DNA from: Torreya grandis
Taxonomy: Eukaryota > Streptophyta > Pinopsida > Cupressales > Taxaceae
Assembly (NCBI GenBank): GCA_037957365.1
Contig: JARHVA010002003.1
Coordinates: 2,427,501 to 2,491,500, forward strand
DNA length: 64,000 nt
Direction of reading: 5' to 3'
The notes beneath the pieces are model-generated. The model was not told the DNA's origin. It worked only from the letters and a program-made list of their open reading frames with translations, and searched no databases. The translations under genes were made by a program, and so were the position numbers. Shown one piece after another: positions 50,001-63,830 of this stretch; within the stretch, counting starts at the first letter, position 1; each line of letters begins with the position of its first letter.

Positions 50001-51978
50001 ATAACACTACCTAGAAACAATCATAAATTGACAAGTTTGGGCCTCCAAAAAACCAATCTCCATTGCTTATTTATCATAAAAAAATTATATTTATTTTAAT
50101 ATGATAGGGATGAAATTTATACCCATATAGATGCTTTAAATTGGTTTACAAACATGTTATAAGATATTCCCAACATGCCCCTAGACCTTTGTTTCTTCAT
50201 TTTAGGGATTTGATCCTAGAATTTAGTCCTCATCTCCTCTAAGGTGTTTACCTTTCCATTATACCATTATACACCTAAATCAGGTCTGAAATTATCAAAT
50301 ATCATGTTATGATTTGAAAATTACTTTACTATGCTCCAAATTTCACCATTTAAAGACCATCAAAACCCTGAGATACCACCTAGAGGTGAGTATTAACATA
50401 CACACGCAATTTGTATGATATTTTGGGCACTATGTAAGATATTCATGCTTATAAAATTTATATAATATATTTATATATAAAATTCAAATTTTAACAATAC
50501 TAAGAATTTTAAACACATATCAACCTTCCCACCTCTTAGTATGACATCAACAAAAGTCCCATGTAGGTGCATATGGGTTGTATGCAAGCAGGGTGTCTAG
50601 AATGGAGTAGAAAATGGATGAATGAGTCTCAAAATAATCTCAAACTAAAATTTAAACCATAAAATTCATGATGGAGATTAATTAGGTATGAATACAAGTC
50701 CCAAAACATCCATTTTAACATTAAAACCACTTGCAAACATCTAAACAAAGCAGGTAGAGGATCTAATATGATTGGTTGGTGTGGAGAATGAGCTTATAAC
50801 GAGTATTGTATATTTATTAAAAAAAATGAAATATCCTTAGTGGTTTATGACTTGTAAAAATAAAACAACCTGATTATCATTCCATGAACAAGTTAGACAA
50901 GATCTAAACATGTGAATGTAAGTGAAATTAAGCATGGAATTGACTGTGAGGGATGGAAAGACTACAAGCTACCAAAAGCATGATGTTATGAAAATAATCA
51001 TGAAGTGAGGTGGTTAATATGACATGGATACATGGAAATACATCATATCCTATTCACATGAAATCCCCTGTATGGAATTTAACCTTATGCAAGTGGAAAA
51101 TTGATTGAGACTACACATGGTGGTACCTTCCTATCATATGAGACAAATTTTCCCATAAAAACACCATGAAACATGAAAATAAGAATGAGGATAATTTTAT
51201 AAGATATCTAACATCCTCTATATTCAACATCACCAACTGGTTCATACAGACTTACCCAAAATGGAGCAAAACCTATAGGTTGCATAAAATAGCAAGAAAA
51301 AAAACATAGTCAACTTCATGACAATGGTTCATAAAGCACAAGTCACCATTATTCAAATATGTTAATTTAAATAAAGGTATCTAAGTTTACTACCACCTCC
51401 CAAAATAATTTTCCCTAAAACCTCTTAAGTTTTTTGTACTAAGCATAAACCTGTTGCTCACTTTTGTATGTCTAGGAAGGAAAAGAAGGAGTAGAATGGT
51501 TTTGGCGTAAAAGTGGCACTTATAGATCATTTCAATCATTTATATGAGTATGAAAAATATTAATTGGATTTCCATCACCTTACCCCATGTGTCACACTTC
51601 CCTATGGGTTGTTAAAGTGCCAAAATCACCTTTTTTAGTTAGTTTCTTGAATTTCAGTTAGATAACTTGTAAGATTTTGATTTAACTAACATTCCTAATA
51701 GGTAATATGACCTATTGGATTCTTTAAAGGAAAAACAGACATCTAGACACATTGGGAACCATGCCACTTTCATTTATGACCCATAAAATCCCATGAAATG
51801 ACCCAAAATGATAAATTGACTAATATAACTAAGACCAAGGATAAGATGACATTAAATGACATCAAATAACTTATAATAAACCTAATTACAAGATATTAAA
51901 CCCCATAAAACATTTAAAAGTCAAATTTTTTACTTATAGGGGCCCCAATTTGACCTATAGGGTCAAATTTGGCCAACA
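47091..51978 (-). repeat. Element 2 right LTR, about 4.9 kb
   Basis: Uninterrupted copy, ending (plus strand) GGCCAACA at 51978. It lacks about 265 bp present in the left LTR (34062-34325) at a point bounded by CCTTC repeats. It has a G-rich run at 47271-47298. No reading frame of note. Confidence 0.8.
47271..47298 (+). repeat. G-rich tract, quadruplex-type
   Basis: GGG, GGG, GGGGG, GG, GGGGG and GGG runs separated by one or two bases. The left LTR has only GGGGG and GGG here, so the tract grew after insertion. Confidence 0.85.
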
Positions 51979-52699
51979 AAACCCATACTCAAAACAACCA
52001 TGCATGAATTTGGTTTGAAATTGAAGTAGTGGAAAAAAAATTCCTAAACCTTGACAGTAAGGATCTAGAAATATCAATAAGAAATAAATTTATTGAAAGG
52101 CTGGAATTCAACTTTAACATTTATTGGGTCCATTTACTAATTATTTGAAATGAGAAACATTTGAATGTCAGGTCCATTAAAAACATGTGAATGTAAATGC
52201 ATAATCAGTTTAGAATAGTGATATAAATTTTATAAATACTCAAAAATCCTATTAAGCATCGACAATGAAAAAAACTAGTCAAGTGAACATTGTTCACAAA
52301 ATGCAATCTAAAGTCCATTAAAGTAACAAATGTTATTATACTTATAGAAAATAATTAGTTATTTATAGAGATAACATAAATTAATTTTCAATTCTTCTAA
52401 AAAAATTCCTATTTAATAGGCCATATTGATTTTTAAAAAAAGTATGTGTAAATTGGGTGTGACATTTGAGGAGTAAAAAACCCCTTTGTTAAAACTTGAG
52501 ATTAAGAATTTTAAAATAACATTAAGAAACAAATCCATTGAAAATCAATATTTGAGCCTTAAAATTTATCCATTTCATTGCATTTCCCATAGTGTAAGAA
52601 TAGCATAACAATATACAAATGCAAAATAGTTGAAATGGTAAACATTTAAATACCATTTTCATTGAAAATATGGAAGTATAAATCCAACATCCTTCTAGG
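51979..52699. other. Unassigned AT-rich DNA right of Element 2
   Basis: Presumed host DNA. No frame, element end or RNA gene was recognised. Confidence 0.5.
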
Positions 52700-53630
<931 letters not shown>

Positions 53631-54984
53631 CATGCTTTGGAATAAAAAACTAAAGCTTAGTAGTCGTCCTCAATTTTACAACAAAACCATACATAATAAT
53701 AATATTTTAAGGGTGAATATGTAGTATCGTTATTAAAATAATAATGATAGATAATAATGCATATTCATAAGAAAAGAATATGAATAATTTTTTTTGAAAG
53801 TAACCTCTAATTTAAAGTCAAAAATTGAATACACATGATGACCATTTGGTAGAGGAATATTAAGATCACCAAGTTCATCAAAAAGATGTACACAAGCTTT
53901 GAGCTACATTTTAATATCAATTATCATAACATTAGAGAAATCAAATAACAAAAGTTACAAGGTCTTGATAGAACAAGTTAATATCACATACATTAGAACA
54001 ATCAAAGATCTAATTTTTTTGAATAAAATAATCTTTTTCCATCATATGCAATAGCTAGTATCCCAAATCTTTAAACACCTCTCATTTGACATAGCTAATT
54101 AAAATAGTAAAATAAATATTTGGTGATTACTAAAGCAACCTCGATACAATATCAACATCCTCCAATGGAATGTGTTTTTGTAAAAGCTACAAAAACAACC
54201 TTTTAAGTCAAAATTCATTTCCAAATTTACCCATATTTACCAAATTTTAAAACCATGAAATAGTAATTATATACCAAACTCTGCAAAATCTAAATGAATT
54301 GACATTATTTTGATCTCTTGTGACATAAATCTAAAAAAATATATATGGTTTAACACTAAAATTTTTCATTGTTCTCATTCACATGCCTCAAGAATTTAAG
54401 AGATGAAGACATAAATTGGATCACCAAATTTCTTAAGCCCTACTCCTTACACCCTAATAATGCATTTACTCTCCTTACCAGCAAACCTAATGGTCATTGT
54501 GAATGGCATCAGTACATTGGGTAAGTGCATGGAGTTAGGGAATAATTTTGTGGACATTATATGTAACATGATTGCATTAATTAATAATGTGATCACATTA
54601 TTTAATTAACATGACTGTGTTACTTAAATCCAAGCTCAGGATTGTTGAGCCATAATGTGATCGCACTATTTACATAATAATAACATGATTGTGATAATAA
54701 TGAAATCATGTTCCTTGTGTGGAAAAAAAGGAATACCTGAATGCAAAATTATTCATTTTACATTCATGTTTCCTAGCTCTACCCTTGTTCCATGATCATG
54801 TTTTGCTCAAAAACTTCAAATAGTGATAGGAAGATGTTAGTTTCACCCCATCAAACTAATGATCGATAATGTTTCCACATAGGAGAGGTAAATAATCAAA
54901 ATATTCCCTATTTAACCCTAATTTTTCATAATTTTCGTTCTTTAACCCATGTTTTCAATTGTAATTTGTTTTTTAGTACAACTC
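53631..54984. other. Unassigned AT-rich DNA
   Basis: No gene recognised. Around 54560-54710 several short palindromic phrases such as AATGTGATCACATT recur, without further structure. Confidence 0.5.
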
Positions 54985-55920
54985 ATCTACTTACCCTCCT
55001 AACCCTCCATAAAACCCTCTAGTTGCTCCTCCTCCTTACCCTCCACAAAACCTTGTTGTTCCTCCTATCCCTCCACCTAACCATCTTACAATTCCCCAAA
55101 ACCCCCTGGTAGTCAAGAGGTTTTGATTAACAACATTATGGGAAATAAACCTGAAATTGAAGACTTAATTAATAGAATGAAGGATCCCAATTTGACCAAC
55201 CCCCACTGCACCTAGCTAAATGATTCCTTACAGACCTTATTAGGTCAAACTGACTTGATAATGATTCAAATTGATCGATAGACCTCATATAGGGATATTT
55301 TTATGGAATATTATGTTGATAAGTTGTCATTCCTTTAGGTTAAGAATTTGGATCTTTTAAAAGCCAACATGTGTGCCATATTCATCGACCCAACCACCAA
55401 TGCCCCATTTCTTGTAACCACTAAATATTTTCCTATCCATCATTGTGTACATAAATTAATCATGGATATTTTTTGGGATCAATGGTGGATGGTATTTGAA
55501 TATCCACCATGTAACAAACATGAGGTCTCATTATATTTTTTGAGTAAACTCTATTGTGAGTTTGTCCTCAATCAGATTCCCAATTATTTTTATTTTGGTG
55601 AGTTTTAGGGCTGAGTAAAAGTCTCTGCACAAGATAAACTAGGTGCATGTTGTGCTCTTAATTGGCCTACACAAATTCATATCCAAAATCCTCTTGAGCC
55701 TAAGATACCCTCCATGGTTCAGTAGGTCATGGAGATAGACACTCTATGTACTCTTAGTTCACTTACTGATACACTCATTTAGCATACAAGTAAACTTTCA
55801 TAGAGTGATGTTACAAATATGTCATAGGCTACCTGTCCCTGGCCCCACCCTTGTAGTTCATGTGGAGCTATGCGAATAGACCTTATGATGATAATGGCAT
55901 TAGTGGTTTAGATGGCTAAG
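54985..55920 (+). pseudogene. Decayed coding stretch, proline-rich start, unrecognised
   Basis: One frame reads a Pro-rich leader ('YPPNPP', 'LVAPPPYPPQNLVVPPIPPP') from about 54985, then 'INNIMGNKPEIEDLINRMKD' (about 55120). An 86-residue open stretch follows at 55348-55608 ('MDLLKANMCAIFIDPTTNAP', later 'WDQWWMVFEYPP'). It continues past stops to about 55910. Composition, Pro-rich linker and C-to-T-type stops suggest a former gene, perhaps part of a transposon. I cannot name a family. Confidence 0.4.
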
Positions 55921-56699
55921 ATTATATACTTATGAGTGATGAGTTTTTAAAATGCACATTCAACATGCAAACATTGGTCACCACATAGATACAAGTATAT
56001 TTTATATAACTATCATTCTAAAATTAATTTATATTTTCAAATTTAATTTTTAATCTAACAATTAATTTGCATAAAAATTTAATATAATATATATGTCATT
56101 TTTTGTGCCACAAGAGATGCTAGTTCCTTCATCATCATAACTGACATTTATAGCATTTAATTTATCGCAACTATTGTTTTCATATTCGGATCTAGTTACT
56201 GGGCCATCCACAATTGCATCTACCTCTATTAAGATGACACCATTTACCTATACAGAGGTAAAACTTTTTTACATATATTTTTTGTTCTTTGTATTTATTA
56301 TGATTGCAGTTATTTACATATATGTTTTGTTATTTGCATCTAATTTGTAACTTCTCTTCTCAAGAATTAATGTAAAAATAACACAACCTATATGCAAAAA
56401 TAAGTTTTTTACATATATCCCATGTATTAAAGCAAAGTTAAAAAACATGCATTATATTCCTTTTCAGTATTGACATTTTTATAGAGGCTATGGAATGCAT
56501 TTATTCTAGATCATTAAAGTATATATCCAACAAGTAGTGTTGTCTTTCCTTAAACATCACCCAAGTGACCGTGGGCATATATAAATTCACAATTATTTCT
56601 TAATAGTCCAAACACAATGTTGCTTCATCTAAAATTTGTAAAATAAATAGAATATCCATAATATTTATTGAAAAATATATTATCCCAAAGCACCTTTAC
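55921..56699. other. Unassigned AT-rich DNA
   Basis: Nothing recognised; possibly intron-like sequence between the coding stretches on either side, but the flanking frames lie on opposite strands. Confidence 0.4.
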
Positions 56700-57335
56700 A
56701 TACATATTATCCAGGCATCATCTTCCCTGACAAAGATTCATCCATTGAATTTAAGACCCTCTTCACTTTATTTAGTTTATCGGTAATTCCATCCAAGCTT
56801 TGATGGGTGTCACCATTATCATGAGCTCCCCTAGTGGATGATATTCCATGTAATATATTAGTATTTCTCTCTTGTTGAACATTATGTTTATAATCACACT
56901 CGTGGAATAATTTTATCTTATTCCATAAAATAGATACAATGATGTGACCCTAAGGTCCTATCGGAGGAAGTTGTCTCCATCTAGAGGTTATGCCTATGGA
57001 TCATAATCCTACTCCTATGATAATGTCATAATGTTGATGAGTGATGTGGGATACGATTTCTCTACTTTTATGTCTCTTACTTATACCTATGTGGGTGATG
57101 TACCTCCCATTATTTTTTGGCTAGATGGAGCCTAACCTCCCCTAGTCCTAACAATATCATTGAGGTTCTTCACCTGAGACTCTAAACCAACTACATTTTC
57201 CTCTAGGCCAACTATACAAGTAAGCATATGATAACACCTCTTAGATCCATGCAAATTTCCATCTTCTCTCCTCAATAATCCTAACAATAGGTGCCCATCT
57301 ATACAAAAGGAAATATCTCCCTTTATCTCCCACAA
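56700..57335 (-). pseudogene. Decayed minus-strand coding stretch with coiled-coil-like segments
   Basis: The open stretch 57335-57132 reads 'MWEIKGDISFCIDGHLLLGL' and ends with 'IVGLEENVVGLESQVKNLND', a heptad-like pattern. A second stretch at about 56890-56715 reads 'GISSTRGAHDNGDTHQSLDG' and 'DKLNKVKRVLNSMDESLSGK'. No known domain was seen. The pieces may be exons of one decayed transposon gene. Confidence 0.35.
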
Positions 57336-59905
57336 GATGGGAGGAAAAATCCCTATTTAATATCATTTCAGAGGATCAAGATAATTACCCACTCTACCCC
57401 CACTAGTCTTACCCCATACTTTAAACCTATGTTATGTGCATCAGCATCACCAAAGTAATACACCCAATTAACAACCTTATCTCTATCACAACCCTCTATC
57501 AAGGCCATAACCCTACCTTTAGCTGAAAAGCCTAGTATCCTAATCACAACCTTGAAAGTGATAGTCCACTCTCAAGGGACTTTTGGGAAAATTAAATTAT
57601 TTTACATAACACATCCTAGTTGATGAATAGGTTGAAAAGGAATCTTCTTGATGGGACAACAATCCCCACCTACATAATCCAAATTATCCTTATTATATAT
57701 AGTGTGGCTAAATCACTAGTCATTAATTTCTCTATAATCTTAGGTTTAGCTAATCATACTTCATCACTCTACTCCATCAAATGTAGGCCCACCAAAACAT
57801 AATTTAAAATATCCCTAAATACTCTAAGTTAATCTTGAAAATTCATCCAAAAGGAATTAGTTATGAGGGTCTTACCTTAGTCAAACCCCTATTTTTAGAC
57901 AAGTAATATATCAACAACTAATATAGTCCAACATGTAATATATCATAAATTAAAGATCTTGACCCAAATGTACTTATATTTATCAATTTGAAAAAAAACT
58001 AGTATATTATATATTCCCTTTCACAGTTTTAATCCTCTAATTTTTTTTTGGTACAAGGTTGCATCTATAACACTTCAATCGATGGCTTATCAATTTAGAA
58101 CTATGTGTATTTTCAATTGCATACTTTTCTACTTTCCTATAATGTGTCATTGCAATACTTATATAGACAGATATTTTATATGCAATTGCTTCTATTGATC
58201 ATTTTGGTTTCCATATATAATATTTGATGTACTTTATATAAAACTAAGTAAGACCTTGTTTATATGAATAGTTGATGTCTAGTACTGACACTCCTCCCTC
58301 TCTATGAGTTGAGAAAAACATAAGCGTTGCTACTATAATGTTGAATAGGTGTTGATAAAGGTATATATTAGTTCTTGTAATTTTGAATTGTAAAAATAGA
58401 ATTGTTTTAATAATTTTAGTATATGTACTTAGGGAAAATATAACTTATGTAAATTTATTGTGTATGCAAGGTTATCATATGATAGCTGAAAGTCCCAGAT
58501 AAATGGTGATTGGGGAAACTTCTCATGTTCCTCCCTATTTGAGATGCCTATTTGGACAGTTGAGCCTGGCATTGACTTGATTGAGAATGAAAAATAGATT
58601 GAGCAGGATAGCAATCTTGTAATAAGTGCATGTGTTTAAATAATTTTTTATTGTAGTTTAAAATTAATTTCTTAACAATTGTTTGAATGTAAATTATTGT
58701 ATTTAAATAGGCTTAGCTACAATCCATTTATGAGCATAGGACCCAAAATTGAACCTTAGATCAATTCAAGGCATTAGTGGGGTCTCCATCTAATAGAAGG
58801 TCATCCCAGGGAGAGTCTTCTTTGAGGAAGGCAAAAAGAGGGAGGTTATTTGATGAATAATATGTCTTACACATGAGATGTACTTTTTTGTATGCCTATA
58901 TGGAAATTAATGCATTTTTGGCATTGCATATGTGCATATGACATTCAACCAACATTAGATACTATGTTAGTAGATGTAATTTTTAGTATGCCTATCATAA
59001 CAATCTATGTATTATTGATATTCAACATTATGTTCCTATATTGTATGCCTATCATGGTAATCTATCTAATTTATTTTCAAATTATATTTCATTGTGTGTT
59101 ATTATATAGTTTTTTTTATGTCTTTCAAATTATTATCTATCAGATCTCATACTTAATGTTGTATGTGCACAAATGAGGATTAAAAAATTATTATTTTCAA
59201 TGCTATATATCTCAAATCTTACATATTTTTTTAAATTAAAGTTTTTATTTCATTATGTGTAGTGTAAATGACTAATGATACTCTTATCACTTAGGCTTAA
59301 TGGATTTATTCTCATTGTACTTTATTTTTGTACACTTTTGAGACACTTATTGGTGTCATTATACCTCTTACAAACCTATCACATTCATTCTCTAACTCAT
59401 TTCATACATTCCAATCATAAACGTCCTCTCACTCTTTCATTGTCTTCTCACTAGGCAATCCTATTAGGTTTCAAATTTACCAAAACTTGATATTGGTCTC
59501 AAGGAGTCAATATTTTGTCATAGATTTTCTTACATGGTCAAATCACACTTACCTTAACCTATTACAAGCAATCAAACACACTTCAACATTTAATTCTACA
59601 TATAGGGCATAACAAGGCACCCTACACAAGAAGGCACTCTATAGGCCTATGATAAAAACATGGATTATTAGTTCAATTTCAAATGTCTCATGCATATTCT
59701 AAGAGCTACAAAACCTCCTTTTATGATGGCACCATATTCCAATTCCATAGCTATTCAATGGAATACTTAACAAGATTAAGAAACAACTCTTACTTCCCTT
59801 TGTAATGTGATTATTAAACCAAAACATGGTATAGAAAAGGTTTGTTTATTCTAGAGTAAAATATGTCAATTACTCAATGCCTCATAATAGGTCAATAGTA
59901 CAATA
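57336..59905. other. Unassigned AT-rich DNA
   Basis: No supported gene. Two short plus-strand pieces, near 58485-58590 ('INGDWGNFSCSSLFEMPIWT') and 58770-58857 ('ALVGSPSNRRSSQGESSLRK', ending in a stop), have protein-like composition and could be exon remnants. They match nothing I know. Confidence 0.4.
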
Positions 59906-60105
59906 GGTCAAAGTTGTCAAAGTTATCAAAATTGTCAAAGTTGTCAAAGTTGTCAAAATGTCGAAGTTGTCAAAATTGTCAAAGTTAATCAAAATTGTCA
60001 AAGTTGTCAAAGTTTTCAATAGGTCAATAGGTAAATAGATCAATTACTCATTAAATTTCTAGGTCTATATTTTAAGTTGTTAAAGTTGTCAAAGTTGTCA
60101 AAGTT
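59906..60105. repeat. 9-bp minisatellite (GTTGTCAAA)n
   Basis: About a dozen imperfect copies of GTTGTCAAA at 59906-60023, with variants AATTGTCAA and GTCGAAGTT, and a second small cluster at 60076-60105. It runs into the 555-bp array, whose unit starts with the same TTGTCAAAGTT phrase. Confidence 0.9.
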
Positions 60106-62545
60106 TAAGCTATGGCTGCAAAACTCTAGTTTCAATGCTTCCTAATTGAAAACTGACACAACTAACATGTTTGGGGAGTACAGAAAGTCTATTACTAGGT
60201 TTTTAGCCTCTCTTTAGGCTTGATCAACAAACCCACCACCTATTCTAGCCTCAAGAACACCCTTCCCAATACAAGAAAAATGTAATTTTTTAGCTTGGGT
60301 TCAAACATGCATAAAATAAAAATTGTGAGTCATTTACACAAACTTTTAGATCCCTTACATACTTACTTCCTTCTAATCACACCCTGGATCAATTGGGTGG
60401 AAGCTTTGGTATCAATCTATTAGACAAGTTGCAGTGACATGTCCAAAAATGCAAGTTTTTGTGAGTAAATAAACAATTTCTCAAGCTCTAACAGAGATTT
60501 CTACCTCTAGGACCTCAACATACAAATATATCACTTTTATCATGTCTATATAATCAAATTACATGTTATCACACTATCATGGCATTTTAATCCACTTGAA
60601 AGTGCATTTTCACTACCGTTTTGGAGAGCAGAAACACTGATAATAAATGTTGTCAAAGTTTAAGTTATGGTTGTAAAACTTTGGTTTTGATGCCTCCTCA
60701 GTGAAAAATGACACCACCAACACATATAAGGGGAGTATGATATCTAGGACCAGGTTCTTGGCCTCCCATAAAGCCCTGTCAACAAACCTAGAACCCATTC
60801 TAGCCTCAAGAACACCCTTCCCAATACAAGAAAAATTCAATTTTTTAGCCTAAGTTCAAACATGCATTAAAAAAAAATTGTAAGCCATTTATTATAACCA
60901 TTAAAACCTTCACATACCTCATTAATCCCTATAATCTCACCTTGGATCACTCAAGAAGAATCTTTGATATCAATCAATTAAAAAAATTACAGTGATGGGT
61001 CCAAAAATGCAAGTTTTTATCAGTGAACAAACAACTTCTCGAGCTCCAACTGGAATTTTTACCTCCAGGACCTCCACCTATTAATATATCACTTTGATCA
61101 CATCCATATAGGTAAATTACATGTTATCAAACTACCATGATGTTTGAATCCACCCAAAAGTGCATTTTCACTACCTTTTCAGAGAGTAGAAACACTGAGA
61201 ATAAATGTTGTCAAAATTCAAGTTATGTTTGCAAAACTCTAGTTTCAGTGCTTCTTGAGTAAAAAATGACACTATAAAAACATCTGAGGGGGGTGGATAA
61301 CATCTAAAACTAGGTTCTTGGTCTCCTTTCAAGCCTGGTCAACAAACCCACCACCCATTCTAGCCTCAAGAACACCCTTCCCAATACAAGAAAAATGTAA
61401 TTTTTTATCCTAAGTTCAAACATGCATAAAATAAAAACACTAAGTTATTTCCATGAACCATAAAATCTATCATACCTCCTTGATCCCTATAATCACACCC
61501 TAGAGCACTCAGGTGGAAGATTTAAGATCAATTTGTTAGACAAGTTGTAGTGATAGGTCCAAAAATGTAAGTTTTTGTCAGTGAATAAGCAACTTCTCGA
61601 GATCCAACTTTTATTCCTACCTATAGGACCTCCACCTATGAATATATCACTTTGATCATGTCTAGATATATAAATTACATGTTATCACAATGACACAATA
61701 TTTTAACATGCCTATAAGTGCATTTTCACCACCGTTTCAGAAAGCAAAAATATTGACAATAAATGTTGTCAAAGTTCAAGTTGTGGTTACATAACTCTAG
61801 TTCTGATGCTTCTTGATTGAAAAATAACACCAAAAATATGTTCAAGGGGTAGATAATGTTTCTTTACCTCCTTTTAGGCACAATAGACAAACCCAACACC
61901 CATTTTGGCCTTAAAAACACCCTTCCCAATACAATTAAAAATGCATTTTTTTAGCTTAAGTTCAAACACACATAAAACTAAAATTGTAAGTCATTTATAT
62001 GAACCATCAGATTCCTCATGTACCTCCTCAATCCCTATAATCACACCCTAGATAAATTAGGTGGAAGATTTGATATCAATCCATTAGATAAGTTATAGTG
62101 ATGGGTTTAAAAATGTAAGTTTTTGTCAGTGAACAAATAACTTCTCTAGCTCTAACTGGCATTTCTACCTCCAAGACCTCCACTTGTGAATCTATCACTT
62201 TTATCACATCCAAATAGGTAAATTACATGTTATCACAATTACACGACATTCGAATCCACCCAAAAGTACATTTTCACTACCTTTCTAGAGAGTGAAAAAA
62301 CTAGCAACAAATATTGTCAAAGTTCAAGTTATGGTTGCATAATTCTAGTTCCAGTGTTTCATAATTGAAAATTGACACCAACAACACGTCTTGGGGGTGA
62401 AAAACATCTAGGACTAGGTTATTGGCCTCCCTTTAGGCCTGATTAACAAACCCACCACCAATTTTGGCCTCAAGAACACCCTACCCAATACAAAAAAATG
62501 CAAATTTTTAGCCTAAGTTCAAATACCCATAAAACCTAAACTTCT
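60085..62545. repeat. Tandem array of about five roughly 555-bp units
   Basis: The phrase 'CAAGAACACCCTTCCCAATA' or close variants occurs at 60252, 60807, 61367, 61912 and 62471, spacings of 545-560 bp. A second marker, TTGTCAAAGTT followed by CAAGTTATGG or a variant, starts each unit (about 60089, 60650, 61208, 61766, 62314). Units differ by many substitutions. The minus strand of one unit carries a 75-residue open stretch (60840-60613), but it is not open in all units, so coding is unlikely. Confidence 0.9.
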
Positions 62546-62732
62546 CTTAGCTTCAAGAATATAGAATTATTTACTGATAGTGCCAACCACATGTAGGTAG
62601 AATCTTATCTGGAACTACTAACCTAAAAAAATGTTAGTAATAAATTGAAATTGAAATTTATATATGTACTACCTAGAAAATAAAAAACATTTGGTAAAAT
62701 TGATTACATATACATTTGAAAAGTCAACATAC

Positions 62733-63830
62733 CTCTGTATTTCAATTCAATGAACCATTAGGATCTGCTCTAACTTTGATAGTATCAAGAATAGCTTCAT
62801 GATCTAACTCTTTAACTTTTCATAGTTTTTTATTTAATGGCCTCTCATGATATTTTTGTAATTGAATATTCATTGCAAGAATCAAATTTGAATAGTGTAG
62901 TATCTTCTTGTGTCTTTCAAACTTTTAAAACAACCATTGATCTAAATTATTTATATGATGTCATCAAAACCAAGTTTTAGTGACTACCACTAACCTAGTG
63001 GGATAGTCAATGTTTTCTCCATCTATAATTGGGGAAGTCAATTTTTTATTTCTCTCTACACACCGACATAAGTAGTAATCAATGCCTTCTTCATTATCCT
63101 CATACGTAATAAATGCAAAAACATGCCCTAAACATCACAAAAAATCATTTTTAACGATAATATGAAGATATATAAATAATGAGAATAAATTTTACATAAT
63201 GAAAAATATTCTACCTAGATTCACTAGATCAGATATATGATCAAAGTCATCTAATGATGTCATATCTATAATTTGTAATGTTGTTGGAACCTTATGTGTG
63301 TTGATTGGAATTAGATTTTTGGAACTCTAATTATCCACCCACTCTTGTGACTCACACTCATTCCAAATAGAGTCCATGCGTGTAGAATAGAAACATGACA
63401 AGTGTCTCATATGAATAGTCTAAGAACTTGCATTTGAGTTATGAAATGAGTGGAGGTCACTTGAAACTATTAGAGTCATACAATCCTCATACTTTACGAA
63501 GTGTTATTCCTCCATTAGCCAAAAATGTCTATGAATAGTAGAATTTGGTTAAGCACCATGACACATGTTTTCATTAAACCATTCAACCATAGTTTTTGCA
63601 TCTGTAAAATGAAAACCCTCTTCAAATTTTAACTCCTCCCTTGTAATAGCTCTTTTTACACATGCTCCAACACCATCATGCTCCCTTTTTCTATGGCCAA
63701 CCTTGGTGAAACTTAAAATGTGTTATATGTCTATGGTAATGTCCATCCTATTCAACCAATAAAACATCCATGCATTTTTGAATTATGATGTGTAATTGTC
63801 TAACCAAATGTAATGTTGATTGAAAGTAAT
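62733..63830 (-). pseudogene. Decayed DDE transposase with introns
   Basis: Minus strand. Exon A (about 63830-63215) keeps one frame with several stops. It reads 'IWLDNYTS' (Asp codon 63800-63798, a likely catalytic Asp), 'SFTKVGHRKREHDGVGACVK' (about 63690), 'EGFHFTDAKTMVEWFNENMC' and 'WNECESQEWVDN'. This matches an uncharacterised eukaryotic transposase-like family with the pattern 'W-DN-GQFK ... GH-KGEHDG-GACVKRAL'. An 87-bp intron (63214-63128, GTAGAA...TTTAG) joins to exon B (63127-62733; 'HVFAFITYEDNEEGIDYYLC', 'RHKKILHYSNLILAMNIQLQ'), ending at AG|GTATGT. Upstream exons would lie beyond the window. All stops fit C-to-T or G-to-A decay. Confidence 0.6.

Larger units (their letters stand above)
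32964..51978 (-). mobile_element. Element 2: LARD-like LTR retrotransposon with about 4.9-kb LTRs
   Basis: Two long direct repeats, 32964-44531 (interrupted by a chromovirus) and about 47091-51978, flank a 2.56-kb interior. The right copy is 4888 bp. On the minus strand the LTRs start TGTTGG (51978) or TATTGA (44531) and end near 47091 or 32964. The minus-strand reading is preferred because the interior frame runs that way and TGGCATGCCCAATGGGAC next to the right LTR (47095 leftward) resembles a plant primer site. The alternative plus-strand reading would use TGGTGACTCATAGGGG (44535), a weaker tRNA-Arg-type site. No gag-pol is present, as in large retrotransposon derivatives. No target duplication was found (flanks TTCAA and AAACC). 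Confidence 0.7.

Noticed and set aside
60613..60840. 75-codon minus-strand frame in the tandem array
   Set aside because: The corresponding segments of the other array units contain stops or frameshifts, so it is probably not a repeated exon.
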